From: Atopsyche davidsoni
Lineage: Eukaryota; Arthropoda; Insecta; Trichoptera; Hydrobiosidae
Reading direction: 5' to 3'
Assembly: GCA_022113835.1 (NCBI GenBank)
Contig: JAILWY010000007.1
Coordinates: forward strand, 9,215,001-9,279,000
DNA: 64,000 nt
The notes under the pieces are model-generated. The model was not told the origin of the DNA, searched no databases, and was given only the letters and a program-made list of their open reading frames with translations. The translations under genes were made by a program, and so were the position numbers. How positions within the stretch are numbered: the first letter of the stretch is position 1; each line of letters opens with the position of its first letter. This document shows, one piece after another, positions 49,731-61,180 of this stretch.

Positions 49731-51925
49731 GGTTACTCTGAAATATCACTAGATATTAAGACAGAAAACTATAGTTGACAAAATTTGTTAAACATTATAA
49801 TAAAATAATTTCCGCTGCGTAACTCTCGCTCTCCTGAAAAAATTAAATTCTATATTCTTCAATACCGCGGTTATTTCTATTTTCTCTACTTTATTTTAAC
49901 GCCTGTGAGATGTGTCGCCCAATTCGCTTTCTTTGTTAATTTACCCACGAATGTTCACTCTCTCGTGCTGAATTGATTACACCAGGTGAGTTCAGGTGAA
50001 CGCGCAGCTCTATGTCCCACGGTCACGGTCACGGTACCGCGGCAGGTGTGAACGCTGATTTCTTGGATTGCGCCAAATTGCACCTGATTGAAAATTTTGC
50101 CATTCGACATGGTACATTGTATTCGATCGCTTATATTTTAACCGAACATTCTACAGAAAAAAAAAATTAATAAATGATTCCACAGAGTTATATTTAATAT
50201 ATTTTTTAAAGAGTATTCACATATACAACGCTGCAGTTATTTTATGAAAATAATTATAAAAAATTTTAAAGTTCATAATAGTTTTTTAAACGCATAAATG
50301 CTGTCCAAACCCCTAGAGAGAAAATTTATCAAAAAATAATTTTGATTTCAGAAACATGTGTGTACACATAATTTTTCAACACAGTTTGGAATCACACTGT
50401 ATATATATATATTTTTTAATTTTATCTAAACCATGAAAGTTGAGACAAGGCCCTCAAACCGTCGCGCCAGTGCCGAGCCTTCAAGGATCACTTTCATCTC
50501 GTTTGTTTACATACTATACTTATTCATTCAACTCGTGCATAATTATATAAGTATATGCCATTAACTGTTATCAAACCGACAGAGATCATTTGTGGCTTAT
50601 TATGACTAGCCGATGATGTAATGCAGTTTTCCGTTCATATGATTCAAAGTCGGGTCATTGAATTATCTGAATATTTTAAAATACAAACGCCATCGTATTA
50701 AAATCAAAGCTGCAGCGCAATACATTCAAGGATTATTTTTTTGCAAAAGAGATTTTATTTGGGACATGTTACTTATAAATTACTAACCCACTGCAATTAT
50801 TATGAATATATTTTTTTCTATTTATATTTTTATAAAATATTAAATATATAATATAAGCATATTGATTATTCTTCTCTTCTACGAAGTAATTAAAAGTCTA
50901 TCCCAGTGATGTTCAAAAGTACCAGTAAACACTTTGTTTGGTTGTGGTTTGGACGTTGCAGTAACTTGCTCTTTAATTAGTTTTTTTATTGTTGTTTTTA
51001 GTACACGCTGTATACAATTGGATCATTATCGGTTTGATTTCGATTTTAATTTAAGTGCATATTCAAATCGAGCTTTCGATGGCAACTTTCATTAATAATT
51101 ATCTGATAATCATCAGTCAGTTTATGAGCCATTCCGTACATTATACAGTGCTGGGCTATTAAACATCAATAGCAATGCTGCAATACCGCGGCGTGGCTGG
51201 TATTAATCATAGACACATTGTTTCGTGTCTTTGGTATATTGAAAGTCAGGGGTACTGCGAGCCGCAACGACGAACCACTTTCTACCCACAATTGTTCTCA
51301 CTCTCAAGAATAGAACAATTATACGACTCCAGGAGTTTCAGAAACTTCCCCATGCCTGAAAAGCGAAAGCTGGAGACTCCCAAGCACATGATTTATAAAT
51401 CATTGAAACCATTTGTTATCTTAATATGTCAAGCAATACATTTAAAATATTGGATTTGACAATTTAAAAATGTGTAGGGACCAAACCGATGACTTAATGC
51501 TCATATAAATACTCGTTTATGTAATTAAGTTTTTATGTGATTTTATCAGCTTGTGTTTATAAAAAAAGCTGCAATTATTCTTAATTTGCATGTTTATTTT
51601 CTGTAACAGAAAATGGCACACTATAATTATTTTAGAAAGTATTACTTAATATGTTTTTATCAAACGTTTGTGTTTAAAATTCTTTGGAAATTAGGTTAGT
51701 TTATATGATACAATGTCAAACCGTTACGTTTCGAATAATCTCTCTGAACGGCGTGTCTTATTATCCGAATCTATAAGTATAGCGTTGATTTTAAAGATCA
51801 TATTTTATTTTGATGTAGGTATTTTTTATTTTGTCAAAAGATCGCATACAAAAAGCATTGAGCTTCATATTCTGAAGTAGTAATTAAAAAAAACTGCGTC
51901 GCCAGTGTCATCGATCAAGAATTTC

Positions 51926-52060
51926 GGCTACAAACGCAGCGACACAACTTGCAATTGTCCAATAGCTTTCCTTTATTTTAGATAATAGTAAGAAAGTAAA
52001 AAAACCAAAAAAGGATGCTATTTGCTAGTAATCATAAGCTTGTCAGTGTATCGCAGCGTA
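51926..52060. mobile_element. hairpin MITE, copy C
   Basis: Left arm GGCTACAAACGCAGCGACAC then AACTTGCAATTG, a middle with AGGATGCTATTTGC, and a degraded right arm ending TCGCAGCGTA. Same family as copies A and D. Confidence 0.65.
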
Positions 52061-52080
52061 TTTATTTTAGTTTGTCCTTA

Positions 52081-52262
52081 AGGTCTTTACACACGCAGCG
52101 ACTTAACTTGCGACCGATTTGCAATCAGTCAATAGCGTCCCTTGATTTTGGGTGTTTTTTTTTTTTTTTTACGGTTTTGGCGATGTAAGCAGCGCAAAGT
52201 AGGACGCTATTGGCTAGCTGCAAGTCGGTCGCAAGTTGTGTCGCTACGTGTGTACAAGGCTT
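52081..52262. mobile_element. hairpin MITE, copy D (longest)
   Basis: Left arm AAGGTCTTTACACACGCAGC then GACTTAACTTGCGACCG. Right arm is the inverse: CGGTCGCAAGTTGTGTCGCT then ACGTGTGTACAAGGC. Inner matches AATAGCGTCC / GGACGCTATT also pair, around a 16-18 base T run. A hAT element is inserted at its right edge. Confidence 0.85.
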
Positions 52263-52408
52263 TAAAGCAGAGGCTCCCAAACGTTTTGTCCCGTCGACCC
52301 CTTGTCGAGTTTTCCTGTTTTTCGTAGACCCCCTGCCTTGCGAATAGTGAATTTTTACATTTGACCGGATTTTTTGTCCGTTATATCCGAAATCCGTTAT
52401 ACAGGGGT

Positions 52409-52430
52409 CCGTTATATCGAAGTTTTACTG
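52409..52430 (-). mobile_element. pogo/Tigger-type terminus nested in the hAT element
   Basis: Read on the minus strand this is CAGTAAAACTTCGATATAAC followed by GG, the typical end of pogo/Tigger-like elements. Related CCGTTAT/TCCGTTATA blocks extend leftward to about 52366. No opposite terminus was found, so it is a solo end or fragment. Confidence 0.45.
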
Positions 52431-52498
52431 TATACCTTTATAAATAAAAACACACAAAATGCAAATATAGTAACATTCACTAAAAAAAATCAATACTT

Positions 52499-52741
52499 TT
52501 AATGGGAGGGATGGATCTGATGCTTTGATAGCAAATCTTCAATATTTGGCTTCAAATAAGTCAGTTTTAACTTTAAATCTCCTCGCCTAGTGATTTTCAA
52601 TTTATTTCTTTTTTTGTAAGAAGAATGGCAACCACACTGAAACCTCTTTCCACGAGGAATGAAGATAGCAAAGCTATCAAAAACCCTTTTGGGATAGTCC
52701 ATAATGCAGGATAAATAGCAGATATGTCTCTTTGAAGCCAA
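52499..52741 (-). pseudogene. hAT transposase C-terminus (dimerisation region) remnant
   Basis: 80 open codons ending in a TAA at the left. The translation contains KKRNKLKITRRGDLKLKLT and LKPNIEDLLSKHQIHPSH, the C-terminal end seen in ZBED5/SCAND3-like hAT transposases. The preceding IPRGKRFQCGCHSS segment sits where the family has its conserved C-EKGFS-type block, but that block is altered. The BED finger and catalytic core are absent, so it cannot be active. It lies inside the 751-bp hAT element. Confidence 0.75.
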
Positions 52742-53039
52742 AATTGCTGATATCCCTTTCTAAACTGCACCTTCAGTTATTCATTAGTGCTTATTTCGAT
52801 CAGTTCTTCTTGTAGTATGACTTCCGATTCTTCAATATCACCGTATGGATTGATAATCCACTGTGATATTTTAGTGATGACCTGCTTAAATGGAATCCAC
52901 TCTCGTAGACCCCCATCTATAGTTCATGAACCCCCAATTTAATTTTTCGCTGTCATCGACCCCTTGCAGGGCGGAATCGACTCCTGGGGGTCGATATTGA
53001 TCACTTTGGGAACCTATGCTTTAAAGTTATCCAATGGGC

Positions 53040-53340
53040 TCGTGTCACCGGCCTGCGCAATCAGGGATCCGGGGCCGGGGCCTGCCGGGGTCCCCCGCAT
53101 TGGCGTGAGACACGTGCTGACCCAGTTGCCAGCGCACTCGCACGTTGCTCAGCTTCGATATAGCTTCAGCGCAGCTCCAACTGCCCGGGAGTCCTCGCGC
53201 ACGCAAATAGGAAGCTGCCACAATGGCCGGCGACCGTTGCCTTGCGCTTTCTTCAGTGTATAAATACTAGACGGAGGAAATTCGCGAGGCGGATCAGGCC
53301 GTCTATTTCGAGAGACTCAAACAACTCTATTTCGATTGGA
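53040..53340 (+). promoter_or_regulatory. GC-rich patch with core-promoter-like TATA box
   Basis: GC- and CpG-rich island right after the hAT element. TATAAATA at 53259-53266 is followed by an initiator-like ATCAGG about 35 bases on. The short ORFs are not recognisable. It might be an internal promoter of Unc-76, 0.5 kb upstream of the first ratchet site, or chance. Confidence 0.3.
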
Positions 53341-53769
53341 TTGCCACTTCAAACGAAACGTCTTATTCGAATCATTTATTTTGATGCGACAACCGCAGTT
53401 ACTTTAAACGTTGTACTGTAGAACGATAGGTCAGAAATTTGACCTTGAAATCTCTGATCCTTATGACGTTACTACCGTAAGTGCATCAGAATAAATCTTC
53501 AGTTTAGTAAGATGTAAAATGTATGACATAACCGTTTGCATCTTATGAACGTTATAACGTTGTTGAAATATAAAAAAAATTGGTCTGTGGAATATTTCAT
53601 ATATATTATATATTATAAGTAGCAAAGCAGTATAGCTACGCGTCCTTTGAATATATTAAGCTTATTGCATACATTGCCAATATTAAATCTTTGTTAAAAC
53701 ATGTGCATACTGTTCAATACAATTTTCGTATTATTTACAAAAGTATATTTAGGAAGAAAACTTAAGTAA

Positions 53770-53802
53770 TGATATATTTTTTTCTCTACTTTTCAGGTAA
53801 GT
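53770..53802 (+). promoter_or_regulatory. Unc-76: ratchet (recursive) splice site RP1
   Basis: Pyrimidine tract TTTTTTTCTCTACTTTTCAG ends at 53796 and is followed at once by GTAAGT (53797-53802). This is the zero-nucleotide-exon structure of insect ratchet points: acceptor and regenerated donor abut. It is on the sense strand of Unc-76, 20.9 kb into the intron. Confidence 0.75.
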
Positions 53803-54558
53803 TACACGTCAAATATATATGAATAAAAATACGCATAAGATAAAATACATTATCACAGAAGTAAAAAAAAAAACGTATTGTATATTATAATGTGTAAATA
53901 TTATTTCAAGGCCTCAACTTGTACTGCAGGAGCTCTTCATTAAAGTGGTATATTTTAGTATTTTTACGCCACATTTGAAAACAATAAATACTGTTGTATG
54001 AATCGTTTAATCCTTCATCTGATTATAAGAGTATTTTCAAGAAAAATCTCGTTTACTTTGCCTTGGCTATTTTCATCAGCTTGGGATATTTTCGTGTTGG
54101 TGGATACTCTCGAAACTCTAGCAAAGTTAATGTCGGTGATTTCATAAATTCCCATACCCGAGTTTCTTAATTTTTCTTGCACGGATAATATCACACTGAA
54201 ATTGCCTGTAAAATTGCTATTATTAGCGAGCGAGTGTGTTAATATATTGATTGATGATTTCGCATTTTCGCCAATTTTTGATTGCGTGTTGTAAAACCCT
54301 GAGAAGCCGAAAATCGGTAATATTGAGAATTAATGTTGCATTTATATATAAATACTCGTAAATAATATTACATAGTTCTATAAAACATTTCCTAACACCT
54401 CGGTTTACCTGCGTGAAAAAATTCAATACAGGGATTACATTCTAATTTTTTTTATTATTATTTAATGTTTATTTTATATTTGAAATAAATCGCTATAATT
54501 TTCTCTGAATCTGAACTTATTAACATGTAAACTAAGAATTTTCAGCCTAGATGATTTG

Positions 54559-54683
54559 ATTTTTTTTGGTGTTGAGGTGCTTCCGATGTTTCGGTCTTCG
54601 TGCTAGGACTACCTTAAAATTTACGTAGATCAAAACGTCGGAGGACAGAAAACATCAAGCAGCTCAGAACCAAAAAAAAATAA
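54559..54683. repeat. imperfect foldback element
   Basis: TTTTTTTGGTGTTGAGGTGC then TTCCGATGTTTCGGTCTTCG on the left and GTCGGAGGACAGAAAACATC then AAGCAGCTCAGAACCAAAAA on the right are inverted matches at most positions, with a 35-base middle. About 125 bp, MITE-like, no frame. Confidence 0.6.
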
Positions 54684-55644
54684 TAGCATATAATTTCTGA
54701 AATTATTTTTAAAAAAATATATCTGTAATACCCATACAAACAATAATATATATTTTTAATATAATTTATAATTTATGAATCCGATTCCTCCCTGGGATTG
54801 CTACCTACTTCCGTTTCCTAGTGGCGTATTGTATTCTCGATTGTGTCGACGCACTTCGTACTGTTGTCACTCGTTAGTGTGTTCGTTAATGGACTGACAG
54901 ATTCGCGGACGGAGATATTAATGGAGGCGCGTTCGTAAAATGCGTCGTATTGAAAATTAAGAACGCCCATAAATATTTATCTTTCCAATTGAAAAGCGCT
55001 CGTACCAGATCTTTGTGCTATAACTGCTGTACGCCGTTGAATACCGACGAAAAGAAACACACCATCACAATTTCAATTAAAAATGCCATAAATTTATTGT
55101 TAGTCATTCATCGTCAAAATGTGTGAGTAAACTGTATATTGAGAGATTAATCATTCTACTATGCGACTGCTTTATATTGATTGTATCACTACTTATTTCG
55201 CACGAAGATGAAGCTACCATCAGGTGATTGATAGCATCATAATCACCTCGTGACGCTCAGGTTTTTTTTTTAGTTCAGTGGCCACCATAGCTGCTTTCTA
55301 ATCGTGAATATTTTGTAGGGATTTTAAATATCATAAATTGAATAAAAAAGCTTTTTGTGAATAAACCTCTCGACAACCCGGATGCCTCATTAGCAAAAAC
55401 CCCACCATACATTTACCATGTATCCATGTATATAAATGGAGCAGGCAATTTGTAACTTTTTAAATAATATATTGATGTAAATTATTTTTTGAATATGAGT
55501 AAACTTAAAAAAATAATGTATATCAACTTATTTTCATTGCGTAGGCATATTGTGATATGTCCGATCAGCTGATCCAAAGTAAGTTACTACGCGTTGGAAT
55601 TTGATTTCTGTGCTTTTTTGATTAGTATTTGATGCATGACTCAA

Positions 55645-55745
55645 ATCAACACGTGTGGCTCTCTAATGATGACGCGTGGGGAGATTAGTATGCGGGGTGC
55701 ATCCTAAGGCCATTATCCACGTGCCCATGAGGTTACCCCATAATT
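55645..55745 (+). promoter_or_regulatory. E-box pair cluster
   Basis: CACGTG at 55650-55655 and 55718-55723, with GACGCGTGG between them at 55671. Both palindromic E-boxes sit in a GC-richer patch. Candidate bHLH or bHLH-PAS target; inference only. Confidence 0.3.
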
Positions 55746-58243
55746 CTATTTTATGGTTTCCGCGTGCCTCTGACTTTCTTTTGACGCTTTATATGAACAT
55801 GAAAAGTTTTCAATAGTACCGATTAGTTATAGAAAAAATCTGAGATGAGAATGCAGTCTATCTACAGATGCTCAAAATATTAATATGAACGAAAATATAT
55901 TTAAAAGTACTGCTTAGTTTAATATGGAAAAAAAATCGTCAAGTTTATTTGCAGGTATTTTTGTTTGACTTTCACATCTTTATTTGAAATCTAAAAAACT
56001 ACCTCTTTATTTAAAAAGAACCGCAAGTAAACAGTCAAAAGCATTGCTTATGCAATTATTTTTAGTTTATTTGAAAGAAATGAAAAAAAGTATTATTTTA
56101 TTATAAATAATTTAACCTGAAAGTGAAGTTGTGCTTTTAACACGTTTTTTAGCATTAATTTTAAGTACTTAGAAAGTTTTTAAAATAACTCAATTCTACA
56201 ATTTTGGCACCATGATCATCATTATTTTCGTCTACTTGCTCACCTCTCATTCTGTGGTCAGAACTCCTTGGAAGTGCTCACTGGTCTGCGTAAATATTCT
56301 CACAATCTCATAACAGACGCACTTCCTTTTAAGGCACAACCAGTGTTTACACACGTCCAAATAGCAAACTTTACAAATGGGCAGGTACTAACTGGGTAGG
56401 TTTTCTTGCTTGTTTCGGTGAAATAACTATACATAACACATTCAATTTATTTTATCTTCATCGTTTCCTGTAACACAATCATTATTTTTCTTATTATTTT
56501 CAATCCAAAGCCATTCATTTCTTTTAATTTTGTATACCCATGTATCTTGTTAGGCGAGATTCTCGTTAGATACAATATACTCGTAACCCATTGATATATC
56601 GATAGATTTTTATGTCTTATCGATTTCCCATGTTTAACCCATGGTATGAAGCTAGTATTTTAAAGTAATACTCACTTAAACTTTTAATTTCAACTTGTTT
56701 AAATTTAGGACCTTTTTAGATAATTTTTATAATGTTAAAATCACTTCTCCTACAATGAATTAAAAAAAAAATTGCCATCATTGTTTCAAACAGAATCAAC
56801 ATAAGAAATATTTTTTATGCATATAAAATATTTTTCACTTTTTATAATAATTTTTTTTATTGGAATGAGCATTGTATGCATGTAGAGAATAATTATAAGT
56901 TTTTAATTTTTTTTTTTTTAATAATTTCTTTGATAGATTTTGATAAACCTTCAACGCCATCGCAACAATACAATAAAGTATTGTGTACTCATTTTTTTTA
57001 ATTCAGAATAAAGTCCGGTATTAAGGACATTGTCATATTAATTGACATTGCTCGTCGCAAGTCGCCTGTCCAGTCATGTTGTGCTTCTTCAGAATTGGTA
57101 TGGCGAATTACCCACTTTGCAAAATGACATCAGTCACCGAATATCTTGACTAATTGCTTGCCTCGACTGGGCGAATGTTACAAAGCATGTCTACTCTATA
57201 AGGATATATAGTCTACGCGTGGGAAGGCATTTACATGGTGTCTTATATTAGAAGTTCAAAGTATGTAATGATAATAAAATTAATTGATATTTATGTATGT
57301 GAGATTTGTATGTGAAAAGCCTGTCTCTGATTAAACAAAGCATCTAACTAATGGAATTCAAAAGATGTTAAATAACTTGACAAATAATTAACTTAGTAAA
57401 GCAATGAGAAGTTACTAGTTGTTGGTATGTATGTTTGTTAAACAATATTTACAGAATCAAAAATAAATTACTTTGATGTTGTGTCGTTGAGTACACTGAA
57501 AAATAAAACTGTAATATTGTAAATATATTGCTGCGATGCGGTCCTCTGTAAACTAAACTTTTAGGTCTTTTCAGTGGTAGTAGAAAAGACCAAATTTAAA
57601 TCTGGTCTGCGCTACATCTATTCCTATTAAAATTACATTTAATCGCTTTGTATCGGAAAATTATTTAATATCAATTTGAACACAATTTGCACTTTTTAGT
57701 GTATATCATTGATTTGTCTTGATTCTCAAAATTCCAGCTTTAATGGCTTAGCATTAACAATTGTGTCATACATTGCTTGTTAAGATAATTTTTATTCACA
57801 AAATAAAAAGTTATAAGTGTAAAATAATCACCATGCTCTTGGAATGCATTGATTTATAATCGATTTTAACATCTTTAATCATATTTGCGGTGTGCCACCG
57901 TTGGTCATATCATGTTCCAAAAGCTGAAATGACTTTTTATGAAAGGATTACGTCTTTCTTTCTTTTGGTCGTGGAGTATTAGTAAATTTTTATGGCACTC
58001 AGAACTTCTAAGTCATTGGAAATTTAAAACCCTATGAAGTACCAAAGGCTGTATCAGCATCATCGTATCCATAAGACGGACGGTGTTCAGATGTATGATG
58101 GTGATTAAAGATATGCCAGTTTTAGAAACTTTACTTTGCAAAGTGGTTTCGTTCTCTACAGGTTGTTGGTACTTAAGTTTTGGTATATATAACGATCTCG
58201 CTGTTTTCATCTAGCATTGTGAAAAGTAAAGTGCCCTAATTAC

Positions 58244-58262
58244 AAAAAAAAAAAAAAAAAAA
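58244..58262. repeat. poly(A) run
   Basis: 19 consecutive A. It could be a retroelement tail, but no element body is recognisable to the left. Confidence 0.9.
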
Positions 58263-59036
58263 CACTTTCCTATTTTAGTAAAATTACCTTTTGGTTTGCA
58301 AACGGTTTATCTTGCGTAATGTCGCACTTTTAATGACTCCATTGTTCTAGTCGGGCATTACTAAATTAAATGTTGTTTTACTAATTGTTTTTTTAGCTTA
58401 CATGTTAAATTACTTATCGAGTAATAATGATCGATATTAATAAAGATTCACTTTGCTGATGCGTTATAACAATTGTAATGATTAATTTATTTACTATTTA
58501 CATTTAATTTCTTCCACGTGTAGATAGGGGTATTCTATTCTAAAAAAGTCGTACTCATAGATCTTCTATTTTTCACCTCTAAACTTCACAGTCAAATATT
58601 CTTATAAATATTTTTTAGGGCTACACAGAATACTTCGTTATAATGAATTTTATATTTGACAAAATAATGATTTATCATAAGACAGCGACTTTTTGATTTA
58701 CGATTCTTTGTTGTATTGTATCATTTAGTCAAGGAAGGCCTGATATAGACCGAAACATGTATTGAATAAAAAAACAGAGAAACAACTAATGCATGAAATA
58801 ACAAATTATAATATTATACTCGTTTGTTCGTTTCTTTTTTTCTGGCACTCGCTACATGGATATTTGACCAGCACTTGTAATTTTATCACATATATATAAT
58901 TAATACTAAAAATAAAATTGGGAAATCTAATGGATGGTTTGTGACGATCAGGAGCTGTTAACTGTATAAAAAAATCTTTTCACGAAGATGCGGATTGAAT
59001 ATTGAAATGATCGGTCCCTCGCCGTGATTCGGCCCA

Positions 59037-59108
59037 CAGGTAAACCCTTGCACCTGTCGTTAGCAGCTGTGCTGCCCTGTGGCCAAGCCAGGTAGATTTT
59101 TTCACCTG
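59037..59108 (+). promoter_or_regulatory. dense E-box / Zelda-like cluster
   Basis: In 72 bases: CAGGTAAA (59037), CACCTG (59051), CAGCTG (59064), CAGGTAG (59089), CACCTG (59103). CAGGTAG is the Zelda (VFL) consensus of flies; CACCTG/CAGGTG suits Snail and E-protein factors. GC-richer than the flanks. Candidate enhancer within the Unc-76 intron. Confidence 0.4.
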
Positions 59109-60694
59109 CGGGAACACCTTTCAATGAATTATTTAGTGCCGGGACGCGAGGTTAATAGTTTTTATGAAACATCTATGTTTGTATCTTCACACTTGAGTGT
59201 CTGATACCGTTTATTTTAAAAATAGGTCATATATATATATTAAAATTATTGTTGGTTTTACGAGCTTAAACAAGGAGTATGTATGTAGAGTTTGTTTGTA
59301 GTAAGACAGCAGTTACAAGTTATTTGTGGTATACTTAGAAACAACTTGTATACATAGAAAGTAACAGAAAATCTGTTAAAATATTTTTGTATATAATTTT
59401 TCGTGTCTAATGCATAGTAAGAAAAATTAAAAATGCACTTGTAAATTATCGTACTCGTTGCTCAAATATATTTCGTTTTGCAAGCCTATTTCTATGCGCT
59501 GTTTTGCACAAAATAGAGGGGAATTCTACTGGGTGCTCGTAAAATGATTTCTCTTATGCGTTCGTGCTCGAGAATCGTTAAACGCAAAGAAAGGCTCTAT
59601 GCCAACTCAAAAACGAAAGCCCAATAACTCGCCCAGTTAATTGTGATATGATACTAACTATCAGCTACATCGAAATTTATTACTTATGTTTACATTCTCC
59701 GCACGAATCGGATGACTCGAGTATATTTGACGCTTACGACGACAGGCGTATATACGAGTACCTTAGGGGGTGGTTTGGACTCTTTCGGATCGATAGGGGT
59801 TGCGTGACTAAAGGCTGCTGCAGTACACTACAACACAGCGCTGAAAACTCACTACGTACACTGTAATGTAGCACCTTAAATTAGCATATCCGTTTCAAAA
59901 TTATTCTCCCGGAGACCTTGACATTTGACACTTTCATTCATTGTATGGAAAGAATGCTGCATAATACTCTGCCTCATAAAGGAGTATTTCTATTCTCATA
60001 ACTTTGATTGTACTGAATATAAAAGAACGTTGGCGAATTTTTAACGTATTTACTAACGCTGTAATAAAAAAAATACTGGAATTATATTTCAATACATAAA
60101 TGATGTTGGCTTTAATATTTATACATTGTTATGTCCGTGATTTTTTAAATAAATCATACGAATGAGTTTTTACTCATTACCACAACTATAATATTCGAAT
60201 TTATGTAACAAAGGCCAAGTGTCGGCATATCTTTATTACCACTAGCGTTTTAATTTTATATCATTAAATTCATTTTGCAACTTATATGTATTACAGGTCT
60301 TTCAGTAATTACAATTTTGCAGTAGAATTAACAGCACGCGACTCTTTTCACTCATTGCTCTGTATTCTAAATAGTTCACTGAGGACACATACAAAGGGTT
60401 TTATTTGGATCTATAAACTAGGGACTAGGGGATGGCAACGCACAAAACCCTATGACCTATGTTATCTTGTCAATAAACATGTCCGGTACAAATATAAACA
60501 TTCAGTTTATTTTTGTTTACTTGATTGTCCATTTTGCTTTTAATAACAAAATTTGAATATTTACGGTTAATACTGCATCGTAACCCAATGATATCAGTTT
60601 TTTTTCCGCCTTCTTATTTTCAACAGCTCGTATTAACAAACAGTAATGAAATACGTTTTGTAAATGCAAATTATGGTAAAAAAAAATGTCCATG

Positions 60695-60825
60695 TTGTGT
60701 GCCGGCGCTAGAGTGGGTGTCCACTGTGCGGTCTATTCTCTCGCCTCGTACCGGCGTGGGCCATCCTCGATCAGCTGTGAAGGCTGGTGGGAATGGTAAT
60801 GAAGGAGCCCCCACCTGGCGGCAAG
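60695..60825 (+). CDS. candidate short first exon (unidentified, partial)
   Basis: A GC-rich patch in AT-rich intron, ending in AAG/GTGAGC (donor at 60826). Just before it an ATG at 60793 opens MVMKEPPPGGK, 11 codons ending exactly on the donor. Sequence before the ATG has stops and would be leader. It could be an alternative first exon of Unc-76 or the start of a nested gene, but no partner exon or homology was recognised. Confidence 0.25.
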
Positions 60826-61064
60826 GTGAGCGTCATCTATAGCCTCTTAGGAAATCTAATAATCGCCGTTTACCTGCACACAATACAACAGATACCATCT
60901 CCAGACACCAGCTACTCAACATTCAAGACGTTGACTTACAGTGTGACTGGATTTACATGCGCTATGATTTATATAAAAGTTAAATTAATGGGCGCCGTGT
61001 CCAGCTTATTGCCCAGTGTCCAGTTACCTGCAAAATTAATCTCGAGGAAATACTATAATACAAG

Positions 61065-61180
61065 GATCTATTGGTCAGTGGTTCAGTGCTTAGACTGTTG
61101 CGCCTTGACCGAGAGATCTTCACTTCGATCCCCTTTACGCTCACGTCTGTACCAGTTTGGTTTGAGGTTTTTAATAATAT
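61065..61180 (+). repeat. tRNA-derived SINE
   Basis: TTGGTCAGTGGTTCAGTGCT (A-box region), GCGCCTTGACCGAGAGATC, then CTTCGATCCCC (B-box) at tRNA-like spacing, followed by a short body. Related to the fragment at 47681. Confidence 0.5.

Larger units (their letters stand above)
52268..53018 (-). mobile_element. hAT transposon, internally deleted, with 8-bp target duplication
   Basis: 751 bp. Left end CAGAGGCTCCCAAA, right end (reversed) CATAGGTTCCCAAA: 12 of 14 terminal bases match, and CAGNGG-type ends are usual for hAT. The element is flanked by a perfect 8-bp duplication, CTTTAAAG at 52260-52267 and 53019-53026. Subterminal GTCGACCCC / GGGGGTCGA sequences mirror each other. It keeps only the C-terminal transposase segment on the minus strand (52741-52499). 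Perfect TSD but degraded content suggest a moderately old non-autonomous copy. Confidence 0.92.

Noticed and set aside
51175..51459. 94-codon plus-strand frame
   Set aside because: No recognisable family, no splice sites in a sensible place, and codon composition like the intron.
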